A program made the position numbers and the translations under genes. From the NCBI GenBank assembly GCA_045603745.1, contig JAZUMQ010000037.1, positions 62,001 to 126,000 of the forward strand: DNA of 64,000 bases, written 5' to 3'. Every line of letters begins with the position of its first letter. Position 1 is the first letter of the stretch. Below, piece after piece: positions 33,373 through 42,347 of the stretch. Under the pieces are notes generated by a model, which saw only the letters and a list, made by a program, of their open reading frames with translations, did not search any database and was not told the origin of the DNA. Source of the DNA: RGIG995 sp045603745 (GTDB lineage Bacteria > Bacillota > Clostridia > Oscillospirales > UBA644).

Positions 33373-35778
33373 ATGGAATACAATTTTTCCGAAATTGAAG
33401 CCAAATGGCAAAAAAAATGGGAAGAAACCGGCGCGTTTCACGCCGATGATCTTTCCGACAAAAAGAAATTCTACGCCTTGGTAGAATTCCCCTATCCCAG
33501 CGGCGCCGGAATGCACGTGGGACACATCAAAGCCTATTCCGGGCTGGAAGTCATCTCCCGGAAGCGTAGAATGGACGGCTATAACGTCATGTTCCCCATC
33601 GGATTTGACGCCTTCGGGCTTCCCACCGAAAACTACGCCATCAAAACCGGAACCCACCCCCGCACCGTCACTGACACCAACATCAAAAACTTTACCTCGC
33701 AGTTGAAGAGAGTCGGATTTTCCTTCGACTGGTCGAGAGTCATCGATACCACCGAGGAAGATTACTACAAATGGACTCAATGGATCTTTTTGAAGATGTT
33801 TGAGAACGGTCTTGCCTTCCGGGACAAGACCTTGGTCAACTACTGTCCTTCCTGCAAAGTAGTTCTCTCCAACGAAGACTCCCAGGGAGGCAAATGCGAC
33901 ATCTGTCACAGCGACGTTATCCAAAAATCCAAGGACGTTTGGTATCTGCGGATTACCGAATACGCCGATAAATTGTTGCAGGGATTGGAACAGGTGGATT
34001 ACCTGCCAAACGTAAAAATGCAACAGGTCAACTGGATCGGCAAATCCACCGGTGCTTTCGTCAATTTCTCTTTGAAAGACACCGATGAAACCTTACGGAT
34101 CTACACCACCCGCCCCGACACCTTATTCGGCGTGACCTTCATGGTCATGGCGCCCGAACACCCCTTGCTGGACAAATATCGGGATCGAATCGCCAACGCC
34201 GACGCATTGGACGCTTACCGCACCGAATGTGCCAAAAAAACCGAATTTGAACGCACCCAGTTGGTCAAAGACAAGACCGGGGTGTGCATTGAAGGGCTTT
34301 CCGCCATCAACCCGGTCAACGGCAAGGAAATTCCAATCTACGTTGCCGACTACGTTATGATGGGCTACGGCACCGGAGCGATCATGGCAGTTCCCGCCCA
34401 CGACGAGAGAGACTACGCCTTTGCCAAGAAATTCGGCATTGACATCATCGAAGTTATCAAGGGCGGAAACATGGAAGAAGGGGCATACACCGGCGACGGT
34501 GAAATGGTCAATTCCGACTTCTTGAACGGTCTTACCAATAAAAAAGATTCCATCGAAAAAATGGCGGCTTGGTTGTCCGAACAGGGCATCGGCGAAAAGG
34601 GCGTTCAGTATAAGATGAAAGACTGGGCGTTCAACCGTCAGCGATATTGGGGAGAACCTATTCCCATCGTACATTGTCCCCACTGCGGAATGGTGGGCGT
34701 TCCCTACGATCAACTCCCCCTGCGTCTGCCCAAAGTAGAAAACTTTGAACCCGGCTCCGACGGAGAATCCCCCTTGGCGAAGATCGAAGAATACGTCAAC
34801 TGCAAGTGCCCCAAGTGTGGCGCCGACGCAAAGCGGGAGACCGACACCATGCCCCAATGGGCAGGGTCTTCTTGGTACTTCCTGCGTTACATCGATCCGA
34901 ACAATACCGAAGCCTTGGCTGACCCCGAAAAATTGAAATATTGGCTTCCCGTAGACTGGTACAACGGGGGAATGGAACACGTGACCCGTCACATGATCTA
35001 TTCTCGTTTCTGGCATCATTTCTTGTACGATCAAGGAATCGTTCCCACGGAAGAACCCTATGCCAAGCGTACCGCCCAAGGTCTGATTTTAGGACCTGAC
35101 GGAGACAAGATGAGCAAATCCAAGGGCAACGTTGTCGACCCCAACGACGTGGTCAACGTTTACGGTGCCGACGTGTTGAGATTGTACGTTCTGTTTATGG
35201 GCGATTACGAAAAGGCCGCTCCCTGGTCGGAAAGCAGCGTCCGGGGTTGCAAACGCTACATCGACCGTGTCTGGAACTTGATGGAAAATATCACCGACGA
35301 TCTGGGATATTCCGCTGAATTGGAATCTGCGTTCCACAAAACAATTCGTAAAGTCACGTCCGATATTGAAAACATGAAGTTCAACACCGCCATCGCCTCT
35401 TTGATGACGCTGATGAACGATATTTCCGCAAAAGGAAGTATCACCAAGGGCGAATTGAAAACCTATCTTGCCCTGCTCAACCCCTTTGCGCCCCATATCA
35501 CCGAAGAAATGTGGGAAATGGCGGGATTTGAAGGCATGATGGTCACCGCACCCTGGCCGGAATACGACGAAGCGAAAACCGTCGATAAGGAAATTGAAAT
35601 TCCCGTTCAGATTTGCGGAAAACTTCGCTCGGTTCTGAAGATTGCCGCCGACGCGGACAAAGACACCATTCTCGCCGCCGCAAAAGCGGATCCAAAGATT
35701 CTCCCCTACACCGAAGGAAAAACCATCGTCAAGGAAATTTTCGTTCCAGGCAAGATGGTCAACCTGATCGTAAAATAA
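33373..35778 (+). CDS. leuS: Leucyl-tRNA synthetase
   Basis: The start is ATG 33373 with GGAGGA 9 bases upstream; the TTG at 33364 overlaps the ribosome binding site. The 801-aa class I synthetase has the HIGH-type motif YPSGAGMHVGH near residue 43, a zinc-like CPSC...CDIC segment (about 158-178), the CP1 editing domain (about 220-400, with TTRPDTLFG near 245), and KMSKS as GDKMSKSKGNVVDP near 577. It charges tRNA-Leu and edits wrong amino acids. The size is slightly below the usual 805-860. Confidence 0.97.
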   Translation: MEYNFSEIEAKWQKKWEETGAFHADDLSDKKKFYALVEFPYPSGAGMHVGHIKAYSGLEVISRKRRMDGYNVMFPIGFDAFGLPTENYAIKTGTHPRTVTDTNIKNFTSQLKRVGFSFDWSRVIDTTEEDYYKWTQWIFLKMFENGLAFRDKTLVNYCPSCKVVLSNEDSQGGKCDICHSDVIQKSKDVWYLRITEYADKLLQGLEQVDYLPNVKMQQVNWIGKSTGAFVNFSLKDTDETLRIYTTRPDTLFGVTFMVMAPEHPLLDKYRDRIANADALDAYRTECAKKTEFERTQLVKDKTGVCIEGLSAINPVNGKEIPIYVADYVMMGYGTGAIMAVPAHDERDYAFAKKFGIDIIEVIKGGNMEEGAYTGDGEMVNSDFLNGLTNKKDSIEKMAAWLSEQGIGEKGVQYKMKDWAFNRQRYWGEPIPIVHCPHCGMVGVPYDQLPLRLPKVENFEPGSDGESPLAKIEEYVNCKCPKCGADAKRETDTMPQWAGSSWYFLRYIDPNNTEALADPEKLKYWLPVDWYNGGMEHVTRHMIYSRFWHHFLYDQGIVPTEEPYAKRTAQGLILGPDGDKMSKSKGNVVDPNDVVNVYGADVLRLYVLFMGDYEKAAPWSESSVRGCKRYIDRVWNLMENITDDLGYSAELESAFHKTIRKVTSDIENMKFNTAIASLMTLMNDISAKGSITKGELKTYLALLNPFAPHITEEMWEMAGFEGMMVTAPWPEYDEAKTVDKEIEIPVQICGKLRSVLKIAADADKDTILAAAKADPKILPYTEGKTIVKEIFVPGKMVNLIVK

Positions 35779-35813
35779 TTCCTGCTGAAATTTAAAGAAA
35801 GGAGGAAACGCCC

Positions 35814-38006
35814 ATGCCAACCCTCTCCGGCATCATCGACAAGGTAATTTACAAGAACGGCGATAACGGTTATACCGTAGCGGTTCTGGAAACTCCCGAC
35901 GGAGAAATTACCGTGGTAGGGCTTCTGCCCTTGGTGGCAGAGGGGGAACAGATCGAGGTCGAGGGCGAATACAAACTGAACCCGAAACACGGGCAACAGT
36001 TTGAAGTTTCCTCCTTTTTAAGCAGACTTCCGGTGGAAGAAACGGCAATTTTACGGTACTTATCTTCCGGCATCGTCAAAGGCGTTCGGGCAAAGACCGC
36101 CAAATTGTTGGTGGACGCCTTTGGTCCGAACACCTTGGACATTATTGAAAACGATCCGGAGCAGTTGGTACAGATTCGGGGGATTTCTCCGGAAAAAGCG
36201 GAAAAGATCTCCCAAAGCATGAAAGAAACGGTGGGCGTAAAAACCATTTTGCTCTATTTTCAGCAATTCGGCATGACCCCCTCCGTCGCGTTTAAAATTT
36301 ACAAACAATTCGGACTTCGTGCCTACGACCTGGTTCGGCAAAATCCCTATCGTATCTGCGAAATTCAAGGAGTATCCTTTGAAAAGGCAGACCGTATGGC
36401 GGAGCAGATGGGCTTCGACCGAACCTCGGATTGCCGCCTGAAAGCGGGCATTGAATACATCTTAAATCAGAATCTTTACAACAACGGACATACCTTTATT
36501 CCCAAACAGAAGTTGATTTCTTTCGGGGCAGAGTTTCTTGATACCGACCGGGAAACCATCGCCGATTGCATCGAAGATCTGTGTGCCCCCGGCGGAGATT
36601 TGCAATACGTTCCCAAAATCGGAAATACCGACGGCGTTTATCTTCGTTGGGTCTACGACAGTGAACGGAATATCACGAACCGCGTGCTTTTAGCATCTCG
36701 GCTGGGAAGCGAATATCCGGGGAATTTCAACAAAGATATTGGAAAGATCGAGCGCGATCTGGACATCACCTTTGACGAAAAACAACGGAAAGCCGTCAAG
36801 GAATCCTGCTGTCATCAGATGATGATCCTCACCGGAGGCCCGGGAACGGGAAAAACCACCACCCTCAACGGCATTATCCGAATTTTGGAAGCCAAAGGGG
36901 AAAAGGTGGGGCTTGCCACTCCCACCGGTCGGGCGGCAAAACGAATTACGGAACTGACCGGCAGAGAAGCAAAAACCATTCACCGACTGTTGGAATATAC
37001 CCAAACCGGAACGGAACGGTGTTTTCAGCGAAATCACGGCAATCCGCTGGAATACGACGCCATTGTCATCGACGAATGTTCCATGGTGGATTTGTGGCTC
37101 TTTGATCATCTTTTGGACGCATTACCCCTCGCCTCCCGGCTGATTTTGGTGGGAGACGTCAATCAGTTGCCCCCCGTCGGTCCGGGGAGCGTTTTGAAGG
37201 ATATTTTATCCAGCGATTGCGTGCCGTCGGTGGAGTTGACCGAGATTTTTCGGCAAGCCCGGGAAAGTTTGATCATCACCAACGCCCACGCCGTTTTGCA
37301 TGGAGAAATGCCGGTACTGAACGAAACGAAAAAAGACTTTTTCTTTTTGCGATCGGAAAATCCCCTTTCCGCGGTACAGTTAGCCGTGGAATTGGCGGCA
37401 GAACGCCTTCCTAACGCCTACGATTTTTCTCCGGCGACGGATATTCAGATTTTGTCCCCCACCCGCAAAGGTTTGGCGGGAACGGCAAATCTGAACCGGG
37501 AATTGCGGGAAAAGATCAACCCCGCCGCCTACAACAAAAAAGAATTGACCTTCCGAGATACCGTCTTCCGGGAGGGGGACAAAGTCATGCAGATCCGCAA
37601 CAATTACGACCTTGTCACCGAACGGGACGACGGGCATTTGGACGCGGGCATCTACAACGGAGACTTAGGCATCGTAGAAGCGGTGATTCCCGCCCAAGAG
37701 AGTATGATCGTTCGTTTTGACGACAAGCGAGTCACTTATACCGGAGAGACCTTGGAAGAATTGGAACCGGCTTACGCCATCACCGTCCACAAAAGTCAGG
37801 GCAGTGAATTTAAGGCAGTGATTCTGATGGTCTCCGAAGGAGCGGACGTGTTGTTCACCCGAAACCTGCTTTACACCGCCATGACGAGAGCAAAACAGTT
37901 GCTTATTTTGGTGGGTTCTCCCGCCCGATTATCGTACATGATCGGCAACGTCACTGCCGACAAGCGGTACAGCGGATTGAAATTTATGTTGAAAAATTTA
38001 GGATAA
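35814..38006 (+). CDS. recD2: RecD2-type ATP-dependent DNA helicase
   Basis: The 730-aa SF1B helicase has an N-terminal OB-like and helix-hairpin-helix region (about 1-215, with the RGISPEKAEKI hairpin near 124), Walker A LTGGPGTGKTTT near 342, Walker B VIDECSMVD near 422, and the late motif YAITVHKSQGSEFK near 657. RecD2 proteins lack RecB/RecC partners and unwind DNA 5' to 3' during repair. AAAGGAGGA precedes the ATG. Confidence 0.94.
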   Translation: MPTLSGIIDKVIYKNGDNGYTVAVLETPDGEITVVGLLPLVAEGEQIEVEGEYKLNPKHGQQFEVSSFLSRLPVEETAILRYLSSGIVKGVRAKTAKLLVDAFGPNTLDIIENDPEQLVQIRGISPEKAEKISQSMKETVGVKTILLYFQQFGMTPSVAFKIYKQFGLRAYDLVRQNPYRICEIQGVSFEKADRMAEQMGFDRTSDCRLKAGIEYILNQNLYNNGHTFIPKQKLISFGAEFLDTDRETIADCIEDLCAPGGDLQYVPKIGNTDGVYLRWVYDSERNITNRVLLASRLGSEYPGNFNKDIGKIERDLDITFDEKQRKAVKESCCHQMMILTGGPGTGKTTTLNGIIRILEAKGEKVGLATPTGRAAKRITELTGREAKTIHRLLEYTQTGTERCFQRNHGNPLEYDAIVIDECSMVDLWLFDHLLDALPLASRLILVGDVNQLPPVGPGSVLKDILSSDCVPSVELTEIFRQARESLIITNAHAVLHGEMPVLNETKKDFFFLRSENPLSAVQLAVELAAERLPNAYDFSPATDIQILSPTRKGLAGTANLNRELREKINPAAYNKKELTFRDTVFREGDKVMQIRNNYDLVTERDDGHLDAGIYNGDLGIVEAVIPAQESMIVRFDDKRVTYTGETLEELEPAYAITVHKSQGSEFKAVILMVSEGADVLFTRNLLYTAMTRAKQLLILVGSPARLSYMIGNVTADKRYSGLKFMLKNLG

Positions 38007-38010
38007 CGCT

Positions 38011-38844
38011 ATGGACTTAACAAACCCGACCCAAATCAAAAACCTGTTGGAACGGCACAATTTTCATTTTTCCAAAACCTTTGGGCAAAATTTTCTTATC
38101 ACGCAACGGATTCCGGAAAGAATCGCCGAATCGGCTCAAATTGATGAGAATACTACCGTTCTGGAAATCGGTCCGGGCATCGGTTGTCTGACCCAATGCC
38201 TTGCAAAACGGGCAAAAAAAGTGGTCACCGTAGAAATCGACGACCGCCTGATCCCCATCTTACAAGAAACCTTGGGATCCTTCGACAACGTGCAGGTGAT
38301 CCACAACGATATTTTGAAAACCGACCTGGAAACCTTGTTTGCCGGGGAAGAAAAATTGGCGGTCTGCGCCAATCTTCCTTACAACATTACAACCCCGATT
38401 TTGGTCTATCTTTTGGAAAGCGGATTGCACTTTGAATCCATCACCGTAATGGTGCAAAAAGAAGTGGCACAACGGTTTTGTGCGGAAAAAGGAAGCAAGG
38501 ATTACGGTGCCATCACACTGTTTTTAAATTATTATACCAAGCCCAAAATGTTATTTCCCGTCGCCGCCGGCAACTTTTTGCCCAAGCCTCGGGTAGACTC
38601 TGCGGTGTTGCGCCTGCAAGCCATCGACCCACCGGTGGACACCGACCCGAAAGAATTGTTCCGCATTATCCGGGGCGCATTCTCCATGCGGCGCAAGACC
38701 CTGCAAAACACCTTGGCGTCCATCGGGATCTCCAAAGAAACTACGGCAACTGCATTAGCAACGTTATCCCTCTCTCCTTCCGCCCGGGGGGAAGAACTGG
38801 GACTAAAAGAATACGCCGCACTGGTGGAAGAATTGAAGAAATAA
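38011..38844 (+). CDS. rsmA: 16S rRNA (A1518/A1519) dimethyltransferase RsmA (KsgA)
   Basis: The 277-aa protein has the SAM-binding motif VLEIGPGIGCLTQCLA near residue 50, EIDDRL near 73, and the catalytic NLPYNITTP near 121. KsgA/RsmA places two methyl groups on each of two adenines at the end of 16S rRNA; its loss gives kasugamycin resistance. AGGATAA lies before the ATG, four bases after the recD2 stop. It is the last gene of the smc operon. Confidence 0.95.
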   Translation: MDLTNPTQIKNLLERHNFHFSKTFGQNFLITQRIPERIAESAQIDENTTVLEIGPGIGCLTQCLAKRAKKVVTVEIDDRLIPILQETLGSFDNVQVIHNDILKTDLETLFAGEEKLAVCANLPYNITTPILVYLLESGLHFESITVMVQKEVAQRFCAEKGSKDYGAITLFLNYYTKPKMLFPVAAGNFLPKPRVDSAVLRLQAIDPPVDTDPKELFRIIRGAFSMRRKTLQNTLASIGISKETTATALATLSLSPSARGEELGLKEYAALVEELKK

Positions 38845-38882
38845 AGAATCTCGCAGAAATTTTTCTGCGAGATTCGTTTCAT
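38845..38882. terminator. Bidirectional terminator between rsmA and the foldase-like gene
   Basis: A 14-bp perfect stem GAATCTCGCAGAAA / TTTCTGCGAGATTC with a short loop directly follows the rsmA stop and directly precedes the convergent stop at 38883. Confidence 0.85.
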
Positions 38883-40097
38883 TTATTTTTCACTTTTATT
38901 GCTGGGAATTTCGGAATTCGAGGTGTCGGAGAACTTGAACAGATCCGCAAGATATTCCGGACGGTAGGCGTCGATGACATCTTCGTTATAAACGTAGTTT
39001 AACCGACTGCGCCATTCGGTATGTTTGGCGGCAAGGTCGTCAGCGTATAGGGTCTTGAACACGGAATCCTTCACGTCGGTAAAGTAGGATTCCTTTTCTT
39101 TGTGATCAAGCCGTTGAATGATCCAGACCGAATCGTCGATGGTAACGGCGGCATATTCTCCGTTTTTCAGAGAAAAGGCTTTGTCCACGATGTCTTCGTC
39201 CACGGTGATGTTATAATACGTGGCCAACGATTCGCTGAATACGCCCTGATCGTTAACGATCAACCCGTCCTCCAGCATGGTTTTGTTCTGCAACTGAAGA
39301 GATTCTTTTTCAGACGCAGTCATTTCGTCGGTAATTTCGGTGTAATCGTCGGAATATTGGGGAATCAGATCGGTAATATCCGTACCCTTTTCCAACGCCG
39401 CAAGAACGGCGTTTTTGTTGGCCTCGATCTTCGCCAGTTTGGTTTCGTTATATTCGTTCCCATCTGTATCTTGGGTCATCATGACCACGTACTTGAAGCG
39501 TACGTAATTGTTATCGAAATAATCCTTCATTTCCTGCTGGGTAATTTCGTTGGGGCCTCCCTCACCGTAGTAATAATCGAGGATTTTTTCGCTCTTGATG
39601 TTGCACGCCATCAAATTGCGGAACTCGTCGTAAGACATTCCCAAGGTCTGCCGGATCGTATTGAATCCGTCGTTTCCGTAGAGGGCAACCCAGTCTTGCT
39701 GAATGATGCGATCTACCTCTTTTTCTGCCTCTGCGTCCAACTTCAATCCCAACGCGTCAAAGGTGACGTCAATGTACAGATAGGTCATATACTGATCTTT
39801 TGCACTTTCGATAATGGAATCGCTGAGGGTCTGCTTTCCTCCGGACAGAGATTTATCCGCCAACATTTCCGTCCAAGTCACCTTGGAATTGCTTTGAGAA
39901 GCAATATAACTCAGGTAGGCGTAATAGTAATCCGTCATCCATTGAACGTAATAACGATAAGGACCGACGGGAAACTCCTTCGTCTCTCCATTCACCGTAC
40001 CGGTAACGGCATAAGACAGGTCAGGCGTATTGGAACAACCGACAAACAGCGCCGCGGTCAGAACCAAAACGAGAAACATACACAAGACTTTTTTCAT
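38883..40097 (-). CDS. SurA/PrsA-like foldase lipoprotein
   Basis: The start at 40097 (MKKVLCMFLVLV) is chosen because it begins the signal peptide; the long open frame upstream crosses the promoter. The 404-aa protein has lipobox LFVGC. A SurA-N-like helical region follows (about 100-230), and a degenerate parvulin-like segment (about 250-360) ends in GEYAAVTIDDSVWIIQRL. Its layout suggests an extracytoplasmic folding helper such as PrsA. The rotamase motifs are weak, so catalytic activity is doubtful. AAAGGG lies about 10 bases upstream, which is weak. Confidence 0.65.
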   Translation of the reverse strand: MKKVLCMFLVLVLTAALFVGCSNTPDLSYAVTGTVNGETKEFPVGPYRYYVQWMTDYYYAYLSYIASQSNSKVTWTEMLADKSLSGGKQTLSDSIIESAKDQYMTYLYIDVTFDALGLKLDAEAEKEVDRIIQQDWVALYGNDGFNTIRQTLGMSYDEFRNLMACNIKSEKILDYYYGEGGPNEITQQEMKDYFDNNYVRFKYVVMMTQDTDGNEYNETKLAKIEANKNAVLAALEKGTDITDLIPQYSDDYTEITDEMTASEKESLQLQNKTMLEDGLIVNDQGVFSESLATYYNITVDEDIVDKAFSLKNGEYAAVTIDDSVWIIQRLDHKEKESYFTDVKDSVFKTLYADDLAAKHTEWRSRLNYVYNEDVIDAYRPEYLADLFKFSDTSNSEIPSNKSEK

Positions 40098-40152
40098 TGA
40101 AAAATACCCTTTCAAACCGCCAAAATCCGGCGGGAATTCTACAATATACTTC

Positions 40153-40181
40153 AGTATACCAAAATTCCAAGGAAAAGTCAA
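40153..40181 (-). promoter_or_regulatory. Promoter of the foldase-like gene
   Basis: Minus strand TTGACT (40181-40176), 17-bp spacer, TATACT (40158-40153), about 55 bp before the start. A small CCGCC/GGCGG stem lies in the leader at 40117-40133. The rest of 40182-40413 shows no gene, only a loose TATAAT at 40368 and another at 40386. Confidence 0.6.
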
Positions 40182-40413
40182 GTGAAAAAGTGTGACATTC
40201 GTGAAAGAAAAGAAAATCGTAGAATAATGACTTTGTGAAACACCATATTTTTCCAATCTCTGTTTGAAACGTTACAAATTCAACAAGTTCTAAAAAAATT
40301 CGAAAATTTAGTGAAAAATACTTGAAATTCATACGAAAATTGTCACAAAAAGTTCAAATATATGAGATATAATATTTGCATTGATTATAATATTGTAGCT
40401 TAGCGAGTCTATT

Positions 40414-40827
40414 ATGAAAAAAATCCTTCTTCCTCTCCTTTGCATTTTACTCCTTTCCTGCGTTGCCTGTTCGACACAGAATAACCGGAAAGATTTCAAC
40501 GACCTGTACGAGGCGTTTCTTGCCCGGGGCGCAGGAGTAGAAGGATATGAAGTGACCGAAATCGAGAGCTACGATGGACTTGATTATTTCTGCGTCAGAG
40601 TTTGTTTGAATACCGATGATGCGGTTACCATAGACGACATGGTATGGTTTGAGGCTGAAGTGATGCTTTTTTCCTCCGCACAAGAAGCCGATTCCGCATA
40701 CAATGAAAATCAGAAAACAGGTTTGGGAGGCACCTGCCTGCGTCAAGAAAACATCTTAATTTACTGGATGGCAAAAGATCCCTTTGCAGATCTATATAAA
40801 GAAGTATTTCATAGCGTATTCGGATAA
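40414..40827 (+). CDS. Small lipoprotein of unknown function
   Basis: The 137-aa protein starts MKKILLPLLCILLLSCVAC, a signal peptide with lipobox LSCVAC, so the mature protein of about 118 residues is membrane-anchored outside. The mature part mixes strands and helices with no motif that I recognise. Its acidic character and 'DDMVWFEAEVMLFSSAQEA' segment recall small sensor-like lipoproteins, but nothing more can be said. The ribosome binding site is poor (GCGAG). It lies 23 bases before an AraC regulator gene on the same strand, so they may be co-transcribed. Confidence 0.6.
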   Translation: MKKILLPLLCILLLSCVACSTQNNRKDFNDLYEAFLARGAGVEGYEVTEIESYDGLDYFCVRVCLNTDDAVTIDDMVWFEAEVMLFSSAQEADSAYNENQKTGLGGTCLRQENILIYWMAKDPFADLYKEVFHSVFG

Positions 40828-40850
40828 AAAACAGGAGGGACAAAATTTAC

Positions 40851-41672
40851 ATGAAGAAGGTAGAATATTCTGCCCATGCAAAAATCCCGCAAACCCATGA
40901 CGTCTCTGTTTATTTCTGCGGCAGAGAACAATGCGAAAGCGGACACTCTTACGGTCCGACCATGCGGACTCAATATCTGTTCCACTACGTGGTATCAGGG
41001 AAAGGAATCTTCCGGACAAAAAACACCGTACATCGCCTCTCCGCCGGTCAGGGATTTATGATCCTGCCCGACCAAGTGGCGTATTACGAGGCAGACAAAG
41101 AGGATCCATGGGAATATATTTGGATCGGCTTTGACGGAACCGACGCAGCACAAATCGTTTCCAACGTAGGATTTTCGGAAAAATCCCCCATCTTCCGGGG
41201 AGAACCCGACAGCAGATTAGAAGGAATCTTAAGCAAACTGCTGGAGTACTTCAAAAACGACCAAAACGACAAATACAATATCCTTGCGATGTTCTATTCC
41301 GTCATGGCGTTTCTGCAACACAACACCGCAAACCGGAAACAAGGGGAAAAAAGCTACGTCGAAAAAGCGTTGGATTACATACACCACAACTATACCTACC
41401 GGATTAAGATCGAAGACATTGCCCGTTACGTGGGATTGGATCGAACGTACCTGTTCAAACTTTTCGTTAAAAATATGGGAATTGCACCCCAAGAATATTT
41501 GATCCGTTATCGTCTGGAACACGCCGCCGGAATGTTGACCGAAACGAAACTTTCCACGACTCAAATTGCGTACTCCTGCGGATTCCGGGATTCTCCGTCC
41601 TTCTGCAAGCACTTCAAAGCCCGATACGGAATCTCCCCCCTTGCCCACCGCAAAAAGAACCGGATTGTTTAA
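40851..41672 (+). CDS. AraC-family transcriptional regulator
   Basis: The 273-aa protein has an N-terminal cupin-like ligand domain (about 20-150, with FHYVVSGKGIFRTKNTVHRL) and a C-terminal double helix-turn-helix (about 175-270, IEDIARYVGLDRTYLFKLF and QIAYSCGFRDSPSFCKHFKARYG in two parts). Such regulators often control sugar use by binding a sugar in the cupin. AGGAGGG lies 11 bases upstream. Possible targets are not adjacent; the large sugar importer at 7.9-20.5 kb lacks a local regulator, but a link is only a guess. Confidence 0.88.
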   Translation: MKKVEYSAHAKIPQTHDVSVYFCGREQCESGHSYGPTMRTQYLFHYVVSGKGIFRTKNTVHRLSAGQGFMILPDQVAYYEADKEDPWEYIWIGFDGTDAAQIVSNVGFSEKSPIFRGEPDSRLEGILSKLLEYFKNDQNDKYNILAMFYSVMAFLQHNTANRKQGEKSYVEKALDYIHHNYTYRIKIEDIARYVGLDRTYLFKLFVKNMGIAPQEYLIRYRLEHAAGMLTETKLSTTQIAYSCGFRDSPSFCKHFKARYGISPLAHRKKNRIV

Positions 41673-41681
41673 TAGAACCCA

Positions 41682-41714
41682 AAACTCCTCCGAACCGTCG
41701 GAGGAGTTTTTTAT
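41682..41714 (+). terminator. Terminator of the AraC regulator gene
   Basis: AACTCCTCCGA pairs perfectly with TCGGAGGAGTT around ACCG and is followed by TTTTTATATTT. Confidence 0.85.
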
Positions 41715-41719
41715 ATTTC

Positions 41720-41812
41720 TTATTTCTTTTCCTTTTGCAGGAGATTGACTCCGGAAGCGTCAACATCGAAAAAATTCAATACTCTGACTTGACGTTTTCG
41801 AGTCGCACTTAA
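41720..41812 (+). repeat. Copy A of a possible dispersed intergenic repeat
   Basis: About 55 bases at 41758-41812 align with 50864-50921 at roughly two thirds identity. Shared blocks are ATC-AAAAAA, CTTGA, TTTT and GTC-CACTTA. Both copies follow a CTTTTC-rich stretch and both are in the plus orientation between genes. Confidence 0.35.
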
Positions 41813-41816
41813 TTTT

Positions 41817-42020
41817 TCAGATAAAATCAATCCTTCCCTCTTTGAGCCGCCTCAACGCAGTGGCACTGCGGGAAACCGATTCCTGCTCGTCAAAGGATCG
41901 ACGGACGTAATCTATCACCCGATCCTTTTGATCCTCGGAAAGTTGGGAATAAAACCGGAAGGCGGTGGTATCCTCGGAAAGTTCTGCCAAAAACGCCCGG
42001 AAAACGATTTTTTTCTTCAT
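41817..42020 (-). CDS. Small cytosolic protein of unknown function
   Basis: The start ATG 42020 has AAAGGTG about 8 bases upstream. The 67-aa product (begins MKKKIVFRAFLAELSEDTTA) is charged, helical and has no signal or membrane segment. Its core FYSQLSEDQKDRVIDYVRRS, near residues 23-42, looks like an amphipathic helix pair. I do not recognise a family. It is monocistronic, convergent with the AraC gene and divergent from the EF-G paralogue. Confidence 0.55.
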   Translation of the reverse strand: MKKKIVFRAFLAELSEDTTAFRFYSQLSEDQKDRVIDYVRRSFDEQESVSRSATALRRLKEGRIDFI

Positions 42021-42185
42021 AAAAATACACCTTTCTTTCTCCTTTACTCTGCCCAAAAAGAAAGGGGAATTTCCTGAAAAAATTTTCTTGTGACTTTTTT
42101 CCAAACTACTTTGTGAAATCTATACAAAGCCGATGGAAAAGTATTATGAAAAACGCTGAAACTTGTTTCTTTTTCATAAATACTA

Positions 42186-42214
42186 TTTACATTTTTGACG
42201 GAATATAGTATAAT
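42186..42214 (+). promoter_or_regulatory. Promoter of the EF-G paralogue
   Basis: TTTACA (42186-42191), 17-bp spacer, perfect TATAAT (42209-42214). It gives a leader of about 127 bases. Confidence 0.65.
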
Positions 42215-42232
42215 ATCATTATCGGATTTCTT

Positions 42233-42320
42233 TTTCTTTGCTGCAAAGAAACGGAAGATCCAACCGACAGAAGAAAAAATCTTCTGAGGGAACGCCGTCG
42301 GCCGCCAAGAAGCGTTCGCC
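42233..42320 (+). promoter_or_regulatory. Structured 5' leader of the EF-G paralogue
   Basis: Three stems follow one another: TTTCTTTGC / GCAAAGAAA (42233-42251), CAGAAGA / TCTTCTG (42268-42286), and GGAACGC with GCGTTC and inner GC-rich pairing (42288-42320). None is followed by a good T-run. The third ends just before the ribosome binding site, so control of translation is possible. Confidence 0.4.
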
Positions 42321-42347
42321 GGGGCGGAAAGGAGATAAAACAGGATT

